Below, in pieces: positions 40,235-55,180 of a DNA stretch of 57,805 nucleotides. Both the position numbers and the translations under genes were made by a program. Source of the stretch: Spirogloea muscicola (Eukaryota; Streptophyta; Zygnematophyceae; Spirogloeales; Spirogloeaceae); contig WELB01000113.1 of the NCBI GenBank assembly GCA_009602725.1, positions 148,619-206,423 of the forward strand, written 5' to 3'. The notes beneath the pieces are model-generated. The model was not told the DNA's origin and did not search any database. It saw only the letters and a list, made by a program, of their open reading frames with translations. Every line of letters begins with the position of its first letter. Within the stretch, counting starts at the first letter, position 1.

Positions 40235-42679
40235 TCACTGCTGAGCACACTGTACTCGAGGCCCTGCTGTCTCCTCGTCCTCCTCGTAAGCCTCCTGAGC
40301 AGCCTGCTGCTTCCGCCGCATCTCCTCTTCTATGTTGACATCGTGCAATGTGGTCTCCTCGCACTCATCAAGCTCCATCTCTGTCAACTGGCTTGAGGAA
40401 GGCCGGGGAGGAAGTACAGACTCAAGGAGCTTTGTCTGCTCTAAGCTGAGGCTACCAGATTCAGGAAAGTCCACACTGAAGTGGATGTAAAGTCTGCCCT
40501 TCATGAAGGGTCGCTGATACTGTGGCATGCCCTCATCATTGATAGCCTTGAATTGGCCTGCATCCACTATCCCATTGTCAGCTATTTGCCAGTACAGAAG
40601 CTCGTTATGAAACCAGCTGCCAAGAATGATGCAAGCATCACTGCCTCCACCTCTAATCATGCAGTTTCAGAGACGAACTGACCTGGCTTAATAATCTCTC
40701 CAGGATTGGTCTTTATCAAAAGCTGGCGGTTGTCGAGATGAGTCAGAGGGAAGTGAAAACCGCAGAGAGCTTCAGTCAGGCTCAGTGTGTGCTCTACAAA
40801 GAGATCATCAGCCTTTCTCTTGAAGATTGGATGTTCCTTCTGCTGGAGTACGAATACAATATCTCCAGTAACGGTGTCGGGCTACAGGTCAGTCACAGCC
40901 ACATGGGAGCCACCAGTCAGGAGGCATGACATGCACTATATGCAAGTATACAACATCTGGACCCTCAAGGGGTCAGGATCAGATATACAATTGCTGTGAA
41001 TTTGAATATCAAGTAGTGTTCCTGCTAGCACGACCATTTGCACATTAAGCAGAGGTGCAGGGTCATTACCGCTTCATCCGCCTCATTTGGGAAGGTAATC
41101 TTCTGCCCGTTAAGCATCCCTTTCTCAACATGCACCTCAAGCAGCTTCTTCTCCTGAACAACCTTACTCCCCTTGCACGCTGTACACTTATCCTTCTCGC
41201 TTATTGTCTCACCTGCCAACCCAGAAATGTCAAGGTCAAGAGAGCTTGCCACCAATGATGTACACAAAACAAACACTGTGGTAGCGTACACTTGCCAATT
41301 CTTGTTGGCTTAACCCTTGAAGAAGTCTGACAGCAATTGCACAAGACCTTAAACCAAAGTAACTGGCATCTGCGTCCACATGTGGGCTGAACATGTCGCA
41401 TGTTGCAACACATACCTGAACCTTTGCACTCTGGGCACACATGCTGCATCTGCTGAATCATGCTGGGTCCAAGCTGCCTAATGGACACCTTCATTCCTGA
41501 ACCCTGACACCCTGCGCATCTGCCTGAAGCACCAGTCTTCGAACCCTTCCTGCAATTGCAACAAGGAGGTCAGTCAATACTCATGGCCTGAATGATGAAG
41601 GCCAGGACGTACGCCCTTGTGCTAAGCTTACCATACAGCTTGGGTTGCCAGCACTAAGAATCAAGCTTGGGTTGCCTGCATGATGTGTGCACCATGTGCC
41701 AGACTAAACCCATACAGGTACCACAATGTGTAGGAAGCTCATTCAACAGTGAGACTGATACTAGGCAGCTGCTGCGACTTCACAAACTCTGCGCTGCGGT
41801 TTGTGGCACAGTATCCTGCACAGGCATACCCTTTGCATTTGGTGCAAATGACGTTTCTAGACAGTGACAGCTTCTTTGAGGTGCCGTTGTAAAGATCTTC
41901 AAGTGTAACTTTGAGCGCATGTACAACATCCTCTCCTCTCCGCTGCCTGCGCCGACCTGAGCCACCCCCGCCTGCACACATCAAACTCGAGAAAGATTGT
42001 GTCATGACCACCATCAACTCATTGCATACGCTGAGCAAGCGGAAGGCAATGCGGATAGACTGCAATCTGCCACATTAGATCACTGACCTAGCTACTAGAA
42101 GACGAAACTGAAGATGAAACTGGCACATTGAGGTGCTATGGCTCACCACCAAATGGATGACCACCGCCTCCTGAACCGAAGAACGACTCGAAGATGTCAA
42201 AGGGATTATGCATGCCACCACCGCCTCCCATCCCCTCCTTGAGAGCATCTTCCCCGTACTGGTCATAAATCTCACGCTTCTCAGCGTCGCTAAGAACCTC
42301 GTATGCCTGGGAGAGCTCTTTGAACTGCTCATGAAACAGACGCAGCTCAGAGTAGCGAGTTAGACGACAGATGCACCTTCCATGTAACCAGAGATAGACC
42401 TCTTGCTGCATTTCACGATGGTATGAGAGGCTGTGTCACTTGCAACTCCACTTTGCCTCAAGCCACCACTTTGAATAGTAGCGATCAGTGCAGACATTAG
42501 ATTTGGGAGATTTGATTGCCATGCACCTTCTCAGGATCCCCACCCTTGTCTGGATGGTTCTTAATGGCAGCCTTTCTGTAGGCTTTCTTCAGATCATCGG
42601 TGGTGGCATTCTTGGGGACACCGAGGACGTCATAAAATCTGGTGTTGTCGCTCTTCTTCGAGGGCATGCGCCCGAACAT
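40235..42679 (-). CDS. Type I DnaJ/Hsp40 co-chaperone, farnesylated cytosolic type
   Basis: Co-chaperone that stimulates Hsp70 ATPase in the cytosol and on the ER surface (YDJ1/ANJ1 type). Exon 1 (42679 to ~42525): [20 protein letters not shown], then [16 protein letters not shown] with the HPD motif. Exon 2: [20 protein letters not shown], then a G/F region [20 protein letters not shown]. Then [20 protein letters not shown] and [20 protein letters not shown], the first zinc-binding arm. Further arms: [20 protein letters not shown] with [10 protein letters not shown], and [21 protein letters not shown]-terminal substrate-binding domains: [40 protein letters not shown] (on ~40855-40800) and [18 protein letters not shown]. 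The acidic tail ends RVQCAQQ, a CaaX box as in plant ANJ1 (farnesylation). The stop is 40235-40237. Length and order are normal. About eight introns. Confidence 0.95.
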
Positions 42680-42987
42680 GGCTGGCAGCTCTCAATCTAG
42701 CTCCAAACAGCGCCTCCCAGTAGCAGGATTGCGTCCGTAGACAATGGATCAAGCCGCCGCGCTTCTTAGGAAGCTCAGCAAAGGCTGGGGCGCACAGAGA
42801 GTGGGGGAGATGCAGATCCAGGGGGCCGGGAGCGCTAGGTCGACGAATTGAAAGCCGCACTTGCCGGAGGTCTATCTCCGGGCTCAGAGAGAGCCGAGTG
42901 CCACCATGAGCAGCCCAATCGCAGCGGCGAAAGCGAGCCGCAGAACAAGGGGTCCCCGCTGCAGACGGTTGGCGATCCCGCGGCACC

Positions 42988-43022
<35 letters not shown>

Positions 43023-43446
43023 GGCGGCAGCGACGGCGGCGACGGTGTCGGGTACAATCGTTAGAGCAGCGATCACAAAGCCTCGAGGAAGGGTGGCAGA
43101 TAAAGAAGCTCCCAGATGGGACGGCGGAGGAAGTGGGCTTGGGACCTGCGGAGGGGGCGGCGGGGAGGGGGGGTGGGGGTCTTCCGCGGCGGGAAGGTTC
43201 GCGAAGCGGACCCCCCATCGGACGGCGCGGGCTCGCCGGGGCGCCCATCGGATGGCCAACCGCGCCGCGCGTCCCGGGCTGCGAGCGCTCGGCCGTCCGA
43301 TTTCCCGGATCCGTCCAGCCACGGTGCGCCGTGGCCGCACAGCCCCCCGCGGGCCGAGCCCGCCATCAGGACCACCTCACATCGTTTAGGAGGGGCTTGG
43401 CGCCACCACTGCGCCCTTCTGGCCCCGTTAGGCGAAGCCACCGTCT
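42680..43446. other. GC-rich 5' flank of the DnaJ gene
   Basis: Contains a (CGG)n tract at ~42990-43040. Plus-strand frames (for example from 42848 or 42916) are long only because of the GC bias and read Arg/Gly/Pro. A divergent plus-strand gene starting here cannot be excluded, but I see no domain. Confidence 0.5.
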
Positions 43447-43473
43447 CCCAAGACGCGACCTCCGCGTCTTGGG
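43447..43473. repeat. Perfect 11-bp-stem hairpin
   Basis: cccaagacgcg (43447-43457) and cgcgtcttggg (43463-43473) are exact reverse complements around a 5-base loop. It is intergenic and no T-run follows, so a bacterial-style terminator is not meant. It could act in an RNA or be a footprint of a small element. Confidence 0.85.
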
Positions 43474-44840
43474 GGCATTGGCATTCTCTCCATCCGGCGA
43501 GCTTTTTCTATTGGGCCGCTAGTGTCCAGAAAGTATTGGCTGCTGATTGCAAAGTGCGGCTCTCGCTTCGTTTGCAGCTCTCGCAGGCTAAAGCAGTACA
43601 TCAGTGTGCTGGGCGGGCACCAAGCCAGGCCGCTGACTTGCGGGGTGGTGCTCCGGCGCCGCATTGAAGTCTGGCAGATGTATTGTATTTGCTCACTCAT
43701 GGGTACTAGATTCCCCTTCAGTTTGTAAATTTCATTTCGTAACATTAGCCCCTGTGAAGTTCTACTTTTTTTTTCTTTCACAGTATCATGGCTTGCTTTT
43801 GCCTCCCTTTCATGTGCACCGCGTGCTTCTCTCGTCTTCTATTTCATTGCCCCTCTAAAAGAGCTGCTGCTCCTCTTCTCTGCAATTGCCTCCTCTTGAC
43901 AAAGCTTTTTTCCTTGGTTCCCCCTAGTCTGCTCATCTTGTGACCCTTCGCATCTCTGGACCAAGGCTTTTGCTGCTGACATTGGATTCTCGGACGCCTT
44001 AGCAAGCATAATTGGAGAGCACAAAATGGTCCCGAGTTGCGGCCCTGCTTTGCTTTCGCTTATGTGCAGGTCTTACTCTCCTCTACTGTCCTCTACTGTC
44101 TCAAGTTCTGACAGTACTGTGGCAGTTGCGCTCGACTTCCAGGGTGCGGTTCTTGGCAGTGCTACTGCTTCTCTGTATCACGCTGTTTGTACCCTCATAG
44201 TGGAGTAGCTCTTTGCAGATAGTGGGCAAGTGAGGGCGCACGATCCAAGCGATAAGGAGAACAAGCTTTTGTGGCCAGTGACCATGCAAAGGCACTAGCA
44301 TACAGCTCCATTGGTCCTTACGAAGGTCTTTCATCATCCGCCTGTCTTCCATCAGCATGACATTGCTTCGCAGAGTGCTGCATATTGTTGCAAAGTGAGC
44401 TCTTCCTAGGCTGTGCTTATATCTCGCACCTATGCCTACTCAATCCCTTAGCCTCTCTCCATTTCCAAACCGACAACCAGTTGGTGCTTCACAGAAGACT
44501 TTTAACAGCACAGAAGTGTGACATTGACGAACAGAAGTGGGACATAATGAGACCATACCCGCATGTAAGCTGGGCATGGCAGATGTAATGCATCACTGGT
44601 AAAGGCTGTCACAAAGCTCCTAGACGACCATGACTACCAATGCGTTATCCTTAAATGAAGGAGGTACATAATCAGGCGGTGGTGGAACAAGAGTCAAAGT
44701 GCAAAGCTGCAAGACAAGATCTTCAGCCTTGCATGCGGTGCGATGCTTCCACGACCTTGTCCATCCAACCAGCTCCTAAGATATTCGACGTGGTGCACAC
44801 CCACAAGCATACCTTCTTATGCTAGCAGCTGATATGGCCA
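43474..44840. other. Intergenic, repeat-like, no gene seen
   Basis: 43660-43720 (gtctggcagatgtattgtat, then tgctcactcatgggtactag) resembles 55345-55400 (gtctggcagacatgtatgtg, then ctcactcttggggactcgag), so it is another member of the 55-kb repeat. 44080-44100 has a short direct repeat (ctctactgtcctctactgtc). No protein motif is seen. Confidence 0.45.
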
Positions 44841-44841
44841 G

Positions 44842-45147
44842 CTGACTTGATCGAGAATGTCAATCTAGCTGCACGCCAGGTAGATGCCATCAATCTATCT
44901 CCGACGGGGCGGGCTGCGACTGTAACTGCGCCTGCGAGGGGGGGTCCGACTGCGGCTGCGGCTTCGTCTCCAAGGAGGCGTTCGACTCAGGCTGCGGCTG
45001 CGACTGTGAGCACGCTTACGAGGAGGAGAGCGGCTGGGACTCCGGCTGTGACCCCGACCCCGCTCTCCTCTTCCACCTCCTCTTCCACCTCTTTCGTCAT
45101 ATCCAGCCGGGCTGCGGTCACGGGCTTTCTCGGGCTTGTATGATCTA
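44842..45147 (+). other. Cys/Gly/Asp-rich open frame, possible terminal exon
   Basis: An open frame without its own start runs to the TAG at 45145-45147. It reads CDCNCACEGGSDCGCGF, then a block starting FDSGCGCDCEHAYEEESGW, then a short hydrophobic/His stretch. The Cys pattern partly reflects an internal repeat of GGCTGCGACTG-like units. It could be the last exon of a plus-strand gene starting near 42.9 kb, or just a minisatellite read in a lucky frame. Confidence in coding is low. Confidence 0.25.
44905..45050. repeat. Degenerate minisatellite of GGCTGCGACTG-like units
   Basis: The motif ggctgcgactg / gactgcggctgcg recurs about six times in ~145 bases with insertions such as 'gaggcgttcgactc' and 'gaggaggagagcggctggga'. 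The same sequence gives the Cys-rich frame noted at 44842-45147. Confidence 0.6.
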
Positions 45148-45436
45148 GCATGTCATGAGGCCATAACATGTATCAGGCGTACAGGCAGGTACTGATGATT
45201 AGATGGAGCTTGAGCATGAGATCCAAGTCAATGTAGTGATCACAAGCACCTGATAGCAGAGAGCCTAAGTCCTTGGCGAGGTCAATCATGATAGTAGTAC
45301 TGATTGAAACAGAGGGTCCACTTAAATAGACCCATTGTACATGCTACAGATGACAGTGTAGGAGTAAGCAGCTCAATCAAACAGGAATGACGTCCGGGGC
45401 GTCAGTGCTGCCAATAGCCAAAAGAAGGTAACAGAC

Positions 45437-49491
<4,055 letters not shown>

Positions 49492-50899
49492 GGTTTGAGA
49501 GTGGCTACAAAGCGCGGACCTGAAGGGACCAACGACAGCTAAGGTCTACCGGAGAACGCCAACAGCCACCTGCGACCGACTGCGACCACCTCGCGCGCCA
49601 GCCGGCGATCACACCCGCTTGCCGGCGGTCCAAAGCCCTGGATCGGGCTTGACGCCTCAAGCCGCGCGCGCAGCGCGCCGCTAGCGGCGGCGGCGGTAGC
49701 GGCGGCGGCGGCGGCGGCGGCGGCGCAGCGGCGGGAAGAGAGTTGGGGCCTGAGGTGTGGAGATGGAAAGGTTCCGAGTGGTAGCAAGCATGGCGTCGGA
49801 TCTGACAAATTCGGACCTACTGTCCGCGGCGCCGCTGATAAGCCGCATGGGCAGCCGAGGCCGGGGGCCGGGGGTGATCGAATCCGTCGGCGTGATGCGG
49901 GGGCGGGGCGTCGCGGCGCGCCGCAAGCCTTCCGATCTCGAGAATCGGACGGCATAAAACCACCTCCACACCTTCCCTTCACCCTGGAGCTACCAGCTTA
50001 GCCCTAAGTACAGCGGCCAGATTGGCCGTCACCTCAGCCGTTTTATGAATCAATACTTTGTGCCCTCCTGACCATCCATTCATGTGGCTTTTCGCCAATG
50101 GGGGCTGTGGACGGCCAGGCCATATACAATGGACAAGGTCCAAAAGGGCCAGAAGGCGCTTACAGCCATTCGCAACAGCTATGCAAATTGCAGTTTCCCT
50201 GACCGTCCCATCAAGTCACAGTTGGACCAGAGCCAAGGCCGTCAGGCGTCCATTGCAGTGGCGGCCGCGCCGGCGTCGCCGTGCCGCGCGTGCCGGCTGA
50301 AGGCACTGCGGCGAAGGCATTGCGGAGTGAGGAGGCGCAGATAGCTGCTAGCTGCTGCGGAGCAGGGATTGCCTGTGTAGGATGGGGAGAAGTGGCCATC
50401 CCTAGCTTTCATTTGCACAAGTTCAGAGCAGGCGTCGCGGAGCAGCGCAGCCGAAGTTGGACCTGTATGCGCCGCATGCTGACCGCATCCCTGCAACTAA
50501 GGCTTCCGCCCGCTCCGAGGTCAGCTTAATCAAGCTAGAGAAGCGGCTGGTGATAATGGTGTGCAGCTGCGAAAGGTTGCAGTTGCTAATTCAAGTACTT
50601 AAGAGTGTGCCTTGTTATGGAAGGCTGTTGCAGAGTAGTCAATACAGGCAGCATACGCGTCGTTGTGCTTGGTTGCAATTATGTGTCCTCAGAGCAGAGC
50701 TAGTGCAGCTAATATCGTTGCAGCTCGAACCTCTGCTTCATTCGGTTGTCTGCGCTGATTGGAAGCACGTGGGTCTTCTTGACAACAGGTCTCCTGGTTC
50801 CTAGCTGTTGCCTGCTAGGGTGGTCATGGATCTTAGATTGCAACTATGTGGCTGTGTTCTGAAGATTTGGCACAACACTTCTCCTGTTGTCATCGCAGG
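49492..50899. other. Divergent intergenic region between helicase and PPTase genes
   Basis: 49680-49725 is a (CGG)n tract upstream of the helicase start. 50098-50155 ('acggccaggccatatacaat' then ggacaaggtccaaaagggcc) is related to repeat family B. A first exon of the PPTase gene should lie in the right half: frames at 50084-50344 or 50281-50529 are candidates, but none has a conserved block. Confidence 0.5.
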
Positions 50900-53312
50900 G
50901 AGGTCCACCTCTGGTGCCTGTTCCCTGAAGACGTCCACGACCCTGACATATTACATACTTACCACAGCATACTCTCGCCAGCCGAGCAGCTGCACGTAGC
51001 TGCTGCTAATAGTGAGCCACTGAGGAGGGAATGGTTGCTTGCGAGGGCCCTTGTTCGCGCATCACTTGCCAAATGTAAGCTTCCAAAAGGAAGGTCAGGC
51101 TGCTACCAATTAAGACTACTTCATTGAAAAAGACTACTTCAGTGAAATTACTAGTAGATCTCAGCTTCTTGTACTTCACATGACATTCTTGTTGTCCCAT
51201 CTTCATGAAAGGACCGAAGCAACCGCATCTGCTCCAGCTTCAGCTCTATTTCATGGCTATTAGTTACTGGCTTCAGCTGTATATCTACCAGAATTTTCTA
51301 ACATTTGCTGTTCGAATGGGGATGGATGTGTTTTTCATGTGACTCCAGATTGTGGTGGCTTGTTGGGACCTAAGCAGCTACGTTTTAGGAGTAACCGCCA
51401 TGGAAAACCAAAGGTTTACCTTCATAAGCATTTCAGCCCTCATCTTTCTGTGATTTTTAAGGCTTATTTAGTATGCAGAGGTCACTTGCATCTGAACGGC
51501 ACAAGTACTGCTTGAAAGCTGAGGGTGTCTGCTGCTGCCACAGTGACATTTCTGTTCCACCATAAATGCGCAGAGGATCGATGCGCCAAGTGCCTTCTAG
51601 TGCATGACCTCATGCATGGACAAGTATAATAATGAAGTTGCCAATATGTGTGGCTGCGTGCAGTTTGACGCAGCTACGTCAGGTGGTCGTCTGAGTGGAA
51701 GTAGCTTCCCGTCCTTACAATTCAACTTGTCCCACACTCACTCCCTCATTGCTTGCGGAGTCACCACAGCAGATCCTGTGAGGCGCTGATGACCTTGGCC
51801 CTATCAAGAGGTCCATGCACATGCTTGCAGCCTTCTGTCTGAAAGCCTAGTATTTGGCTGTTTCTAAATCAGCTCAAGTACAGTCTAGTTCAGGCACGCT
51901 ATGCATTTGGGCATGGTGACTGGAAGTTTGACTGTGATGGAGCTGATATATGGCGTTCTGAGATCTTGCAGATTGGGATAGATGTGGAGGATACCAGCCG
52001 AGTCCCAAGGAGAGATGTCCTTGCCTTGGCCAGGAAAAAGTATTCAAGTGCTGAGGTAGACTGGTTGCAGCAGTGTACAAGCAAAGAAGAACGTCGCCTC
52101 CGCTTTTTGCAACTTTGGACTCTGAAGGTGTTATATTTACTTCTCTACATCTCTTGAATGGTTGCCCTACTCAGTACACTGAGTACATGCATGACATGCA
52201 GCCTAGCATTCAAGTTGCAGTCTGTGTAGTTTCTCTCTGTATCTCAAGTTGCAGTACTAGCAATGCTCCTCTTTATGTTGCATTGTGTGCAAGAAAGACA
52301 GCCTAATAGATTTCAACGTGAAGCCCGTGAAGTCTTGTGGCCGTTGGTGTGCATCTTTGGTCCATCTGCTACTGTGTACTCAGAGGCTGCATTGTGATGT
52401 CGTTCACAGGAGGCATATGTAAAAGCTATTGGTATGGGCATCCAGGCAGCACCATTGCGAGACTTCACATTTGACTTGCGGGCATGCCCTGGGGTCACCC
52501 TGGCCTTGCAGGAGGTCTCTGGTTTTGCTGCTTCCGAGGATGTGCAGACATCCTGACAGATGCATGTGAAGCACACTATCAGCGACACCTGTTATCAGCC
52601 AGAGACTCTTATAAGCCCTTGATACCTTTTCTAGAGCAGAGGTATATAGACAAGCGCTCTGCTGAGAAGCAACTAGTGAATGCACGCTTTGTTAAGGTGC
52701 TTCTGTTGTCTTTTTGCGACTTCCATATTTACCCCTTCCTCTTGAGTGAGCAAGTGCAGGCGCAAGCTATCACTCTTACGTTTGGGGATCAGGAGAGGAC
52801 ATTAGAGCGTCACGGTGCCGCACCTGACGCCTTTGAGTGCCTCCTGCTGCAGCCCACGCGTGACCATTACGCTGCAATCTGCCTGGGTCAAGCATCACCT
52901 GCAACTCGAGGTTCATTCTTGTTCAAATACCATCATTGCCCTGTGGCTTGGCAAGTCATTCACTGTGTCTTTCGGGTTTATATAGTACGCTGCAGTCCAG
53001 GCATCTCACACCTTTCCTGGTCACTATATGCAATCAGCCTTGATAAGTATCTCTTGGCACTTGTGAAGTTGGCCGTCCTTCATTACCAGTACTGCACCAC
53101 CGGAACCACTGACTGCTGCTGCTACAATGTGCCCAGAAATAAGGGTCAATGGGGCAAGTCGCTCTGCTTCAATGCGCCTCAAAGCTTGGCGAACTGTGCC
53201 ATTGCACTGGGACAGGCCGCTGGACAGCTCTGCAAGGGCACTCGGAGTCACTGTGGGTGGCCTTGCTGCACCGACAACACCTGATGTTGTTGATTTGCGT
53301 AGTAGTCTATGA
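50900..53312 (+). CDS. 4'-phosphopantetheinyl transferase (Sfp/AASDHPPT-like)
   Basis: Transfers the phosphopantetheine arm from CoA to a carrier-protein serine, for example acyl carrier protein. Exon at 50900-51071: EVHLWCLFPEDVHDPDILHT, then LSPAEQ, SEPLRREWLLARALVRASLA. Exon ~51340-51412: GPKQLRFRSNRHGKPK, the conserved 'p..l.F..n.~GKP' block. Exon to ~51778: FPSLQFNLSHTHSLIACGVT (FNLSHT signature). Exon ~51972-52127: IGIDVEDTSR, the Mg2+-binding G-I/V-D-x-E motif, then RFLQLWTLK. Exon from 52410: EAYVKAIGMGIQAAPL, which completes the W..KEA..K active-site motif across a splice. Then ITLTFGDQERTLERHG and LLLQPTRDHYAAICLGQ (52768-52902), and a last exon LKAWRTVPLHWDRPLDSSAR to the stop 53310-53312. 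The order and spacing match the family. The N-terminal exon upstream of 50900 is not resolved, so any plastid or mitochondrial presequence is unknown. Confidence 0.88.
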
Positions 53313-53527
53313 TAATAGAGGAGCAAAATGCCAGTCGAAGGCATGCACAAGAGAAGTTTGACATTCACTCGAGTGTCTCAACAAGGTCCACATTTACGGG
53401 CCATTGCATGAGCTCACTGCATTGCATAAGAACAGAGTTGGCATGGGATGTGTGCCATGCTCTTGTGTATAGTTGAGCCAAGGGGGCGACTTGTGCGCAG
53501 CCTCTGCTGAAGAATAAAGAGATCGAC

Positions 53528-53532
53528 TTACA
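53528..53532 (-). terminator. TGTAA polyadenylation signal of the DUF538 gene
   Basis: TTACA on the plus strand reads TGTAA on the minus strand, 18-22 nt past the DUF538 stop codon. This is the usual chlorophyte poly(A) signal at a plausible distance. The convergent PPTase stop is only ~215 bases away, so the 3' UTRs are short or overlap. Confidence 0.6.
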
Positions 53533-53549
53533 GAAGCTACTTGCAAGCT

Positions 53550-54487
53550 TTAGAATGCATCAATTTCCACCCCCTCCCGGAGGTTGTCATAAGCGGAAAA
53601 CTTGCGGGCCTTCTTGACGCTAGCTTGGAAGTATACCTGGTCCGGCGGTGGGTAGTCAGCAGATATTGCCGTGACTTTCATCCACAACAGCATCTTGGTC
53701 TTCATGCCCTCGATGACAGTGAGGGAGCGCTCCTCCAAGATACCGGACACTATGGAATCAAAGCGCACAATGGACTTGTCTGGATAGTGCACCTCGCGGC
53801 AGCTACCAAGGGTCACCTCCAACCGACTCGTGGCCTCGTCAAAGGTGTATCCAGTGACGTCCTTGGGAAATAGCCCCCTGGGCAAGCCGTGCTTTGCCAG
53901 CAACTCCGTGATAAGTACCTGCGCCTTGCCTGCAGAAGCAGCCCCCAAGGAGGGTGGCAAATGAGCAGGTTCACACAAGAACAGGGGCTCCCAAAAATTG
54001 GCGAGCTTATTATACAAGACTCTGCACATCTGAAGGTACATACGACTAGGCGGATGCCGGAGGCGCTCCTGCAGTGCGAACCTCGCAGTTTGTTGATGAG
54101 CCTTGACGTGGACTCGGACGCCGACTTGCTCAGCGCCTGCACAGCGGCAAATGTTCCCAAAGGCAGTCAGCTGGGAGAACCGCGCCTGGGGCTGCACAGC
54201 TGACTGCATCCGCAAACGCTCAGGCGCGGCCCTCTGCTCTGCCAGCAGAACCGAGGCAGCCCAGTTGCGCAGCGCTTCTGGCAGGACCTCTGCCAGGTGG
54301 GCTCCCGAGCCGCTAGGCCGGGGCCCAGCAAAAAGACGGCGCCACAGCCGGACGCAGTGGCGGCGGCGGTGCAGGAAGGCCGGGGCCGTGGAGAACCCAC
54401 AGTGACGTCGTCGTTGAAGGAGTTCCACTCGGTTGTGGCGCGGCGCTGCATCAGGTAGCCGCCGGCCTTGGACAGCAGCGAGTCCAT
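53550..54487 (-). CDS. DUF538 family protein
   Basis: A plant/green-algal family of small proteins with a BPI-like fold. No activity is firmly established for this member. The ATG complementary to 54485-54487 starts MDSLLSKAGGYLMQRRATTE, then WNSFNDDVT ending at a donor (~54400). A middle exon reads VQALSKSASESTSRLINKLR (~54140-54080). The long last exon (~53935-53550) carries the DUF538 core: ITELLAKHGLPRGLFPKDVT, GYTFDEATSRLEVTLGSCRE, VRFDSIVSGILEERSLTVIE, GMKTKMLLWMKVTAISADYP and VYFQASVKKARKFSAYD, ending EGVEIDAF and TAA 53550-53552. 'LPKGLFP..V..Y' and 'V.G.I....I..L.GV..K.l..W..V..I' are the family signatures. The N-terminal 'Y..RR...Ewn.F..d' block is typical of green DUF538 proteins that carry an N-terminal extension. 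Confidence 0.88.
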
Positions 54488-54900
54488 GGCGCCGAAGCGG
54501 CGCGGCCACTTGGGCTGCCGCCGCCGCTGCCGCCGCCGCTGCCGCCGCCTGAAGCCTAGATTCTAAACCTTATTCCCTAAATGGGCCTTCCACAAGCCCG
54601 GGGCCCCCCCGCCGGCTCGGACAAGAGGGGGACCGCTGCGCAGCTTTTCCGGCGGCCCACACGGCGGCTGGCCTCACAGGCCGCTCGGCCCCGGCTTCCC
54701 CGCCTGCGCCGCGGGGCCACTCCTCTGACGCCGCGCGGCGCGGCGGCGGCCGCGGCGGCGGCGGCGCAGGCGGCGGCGGTAGCGGCTGGCGGCGTCGGCC
54801 TGGAGGAAGGTGCGGGCGGCGAGGTGCTGCCGGGAGCCTCGCGGCTTCTCGGCTCCCGCTGTGGACGGGAGTAGCTGTCGCTTTCACGTTTCCGGAGTTC
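54488..54900. other. GC-rich 5' flank of the DUF538 gene
   Basis: (CCG)n/(CGG)n tracts at 54515-54550 and 54740-54785. Frames through here are Ala/Arg/Pro-rich and have no domain. Probably promoter and 5' UTR. Confidence 0.5.
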
Positions 54901-54924
54901 ATAGCCTGCTCTTCTTTAGAAATT

Positions 54925-55095
54925 GCTCGCCCACAGAGGAATGGAGTTTGAATTAAGAGGGTTCAATGCCCAGCTGGGAAAGGCCAGCCCAAAAAGAATG
55001 GACAAAGGTCCAAAGGCCCTTGTTGACATCGGCAGCCGCATCCTTCCTTCTTTAAAGAGAAGGGCTCGCCCATAGTGGATACGCAGCGAGCTACT
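54925..55095. repeat. Dispersed repeat family B, copy 3
   Basis: 'agaaattgctcgcccacaga' at 54918 matches 25288-25305, and 'aaaggccagcccaaaaagaa' plus TGGACAA at 54978 matches 26122-26148. It goes on with 'agggctcgcccatagtgga' at 55062. The copy is in the same orientation as those near 25-26 kb. Confidence 0.7.
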
Positions 55096-55130
55096 CTGAC
55101 TTGATGTTGCTCACCCGCGGGTACTGCGCT

Positions 55131-55180
55131 TCAGTACCCCCTGCTCAGTTACCCCTGCTCAGTAACCCCTGCTAAGCAGC
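55131..55180. repeat. Short tandem repeat of a CCCCTGCTcAGTtA-like unit
   Basis: Three to four copies of a ~14-base unit (acccctgctcagtt / acccctgctcagta / acccctgctaagca). An inverted copy of its last unit lies at 26366-26392, inside the other repeat cluster. Confidence 0.8.

Noticed and set aside
42848-43522. 224-codon plus-strand frame upstream of DnaJ
   Set aside because: The composition is Arg/Gly/Pro from GC-rich repeat text, without a domain, and other frames are equally open. No support as a gene.
49539-49982. 147-codon minus-strand frame upstream of the helicase
   Set aside because: Covers the (CGG)n tract and reads Ala/Pro/Arg. It is separated from the helicase ATG by stops and is best seen as 5' UTR or promoter.
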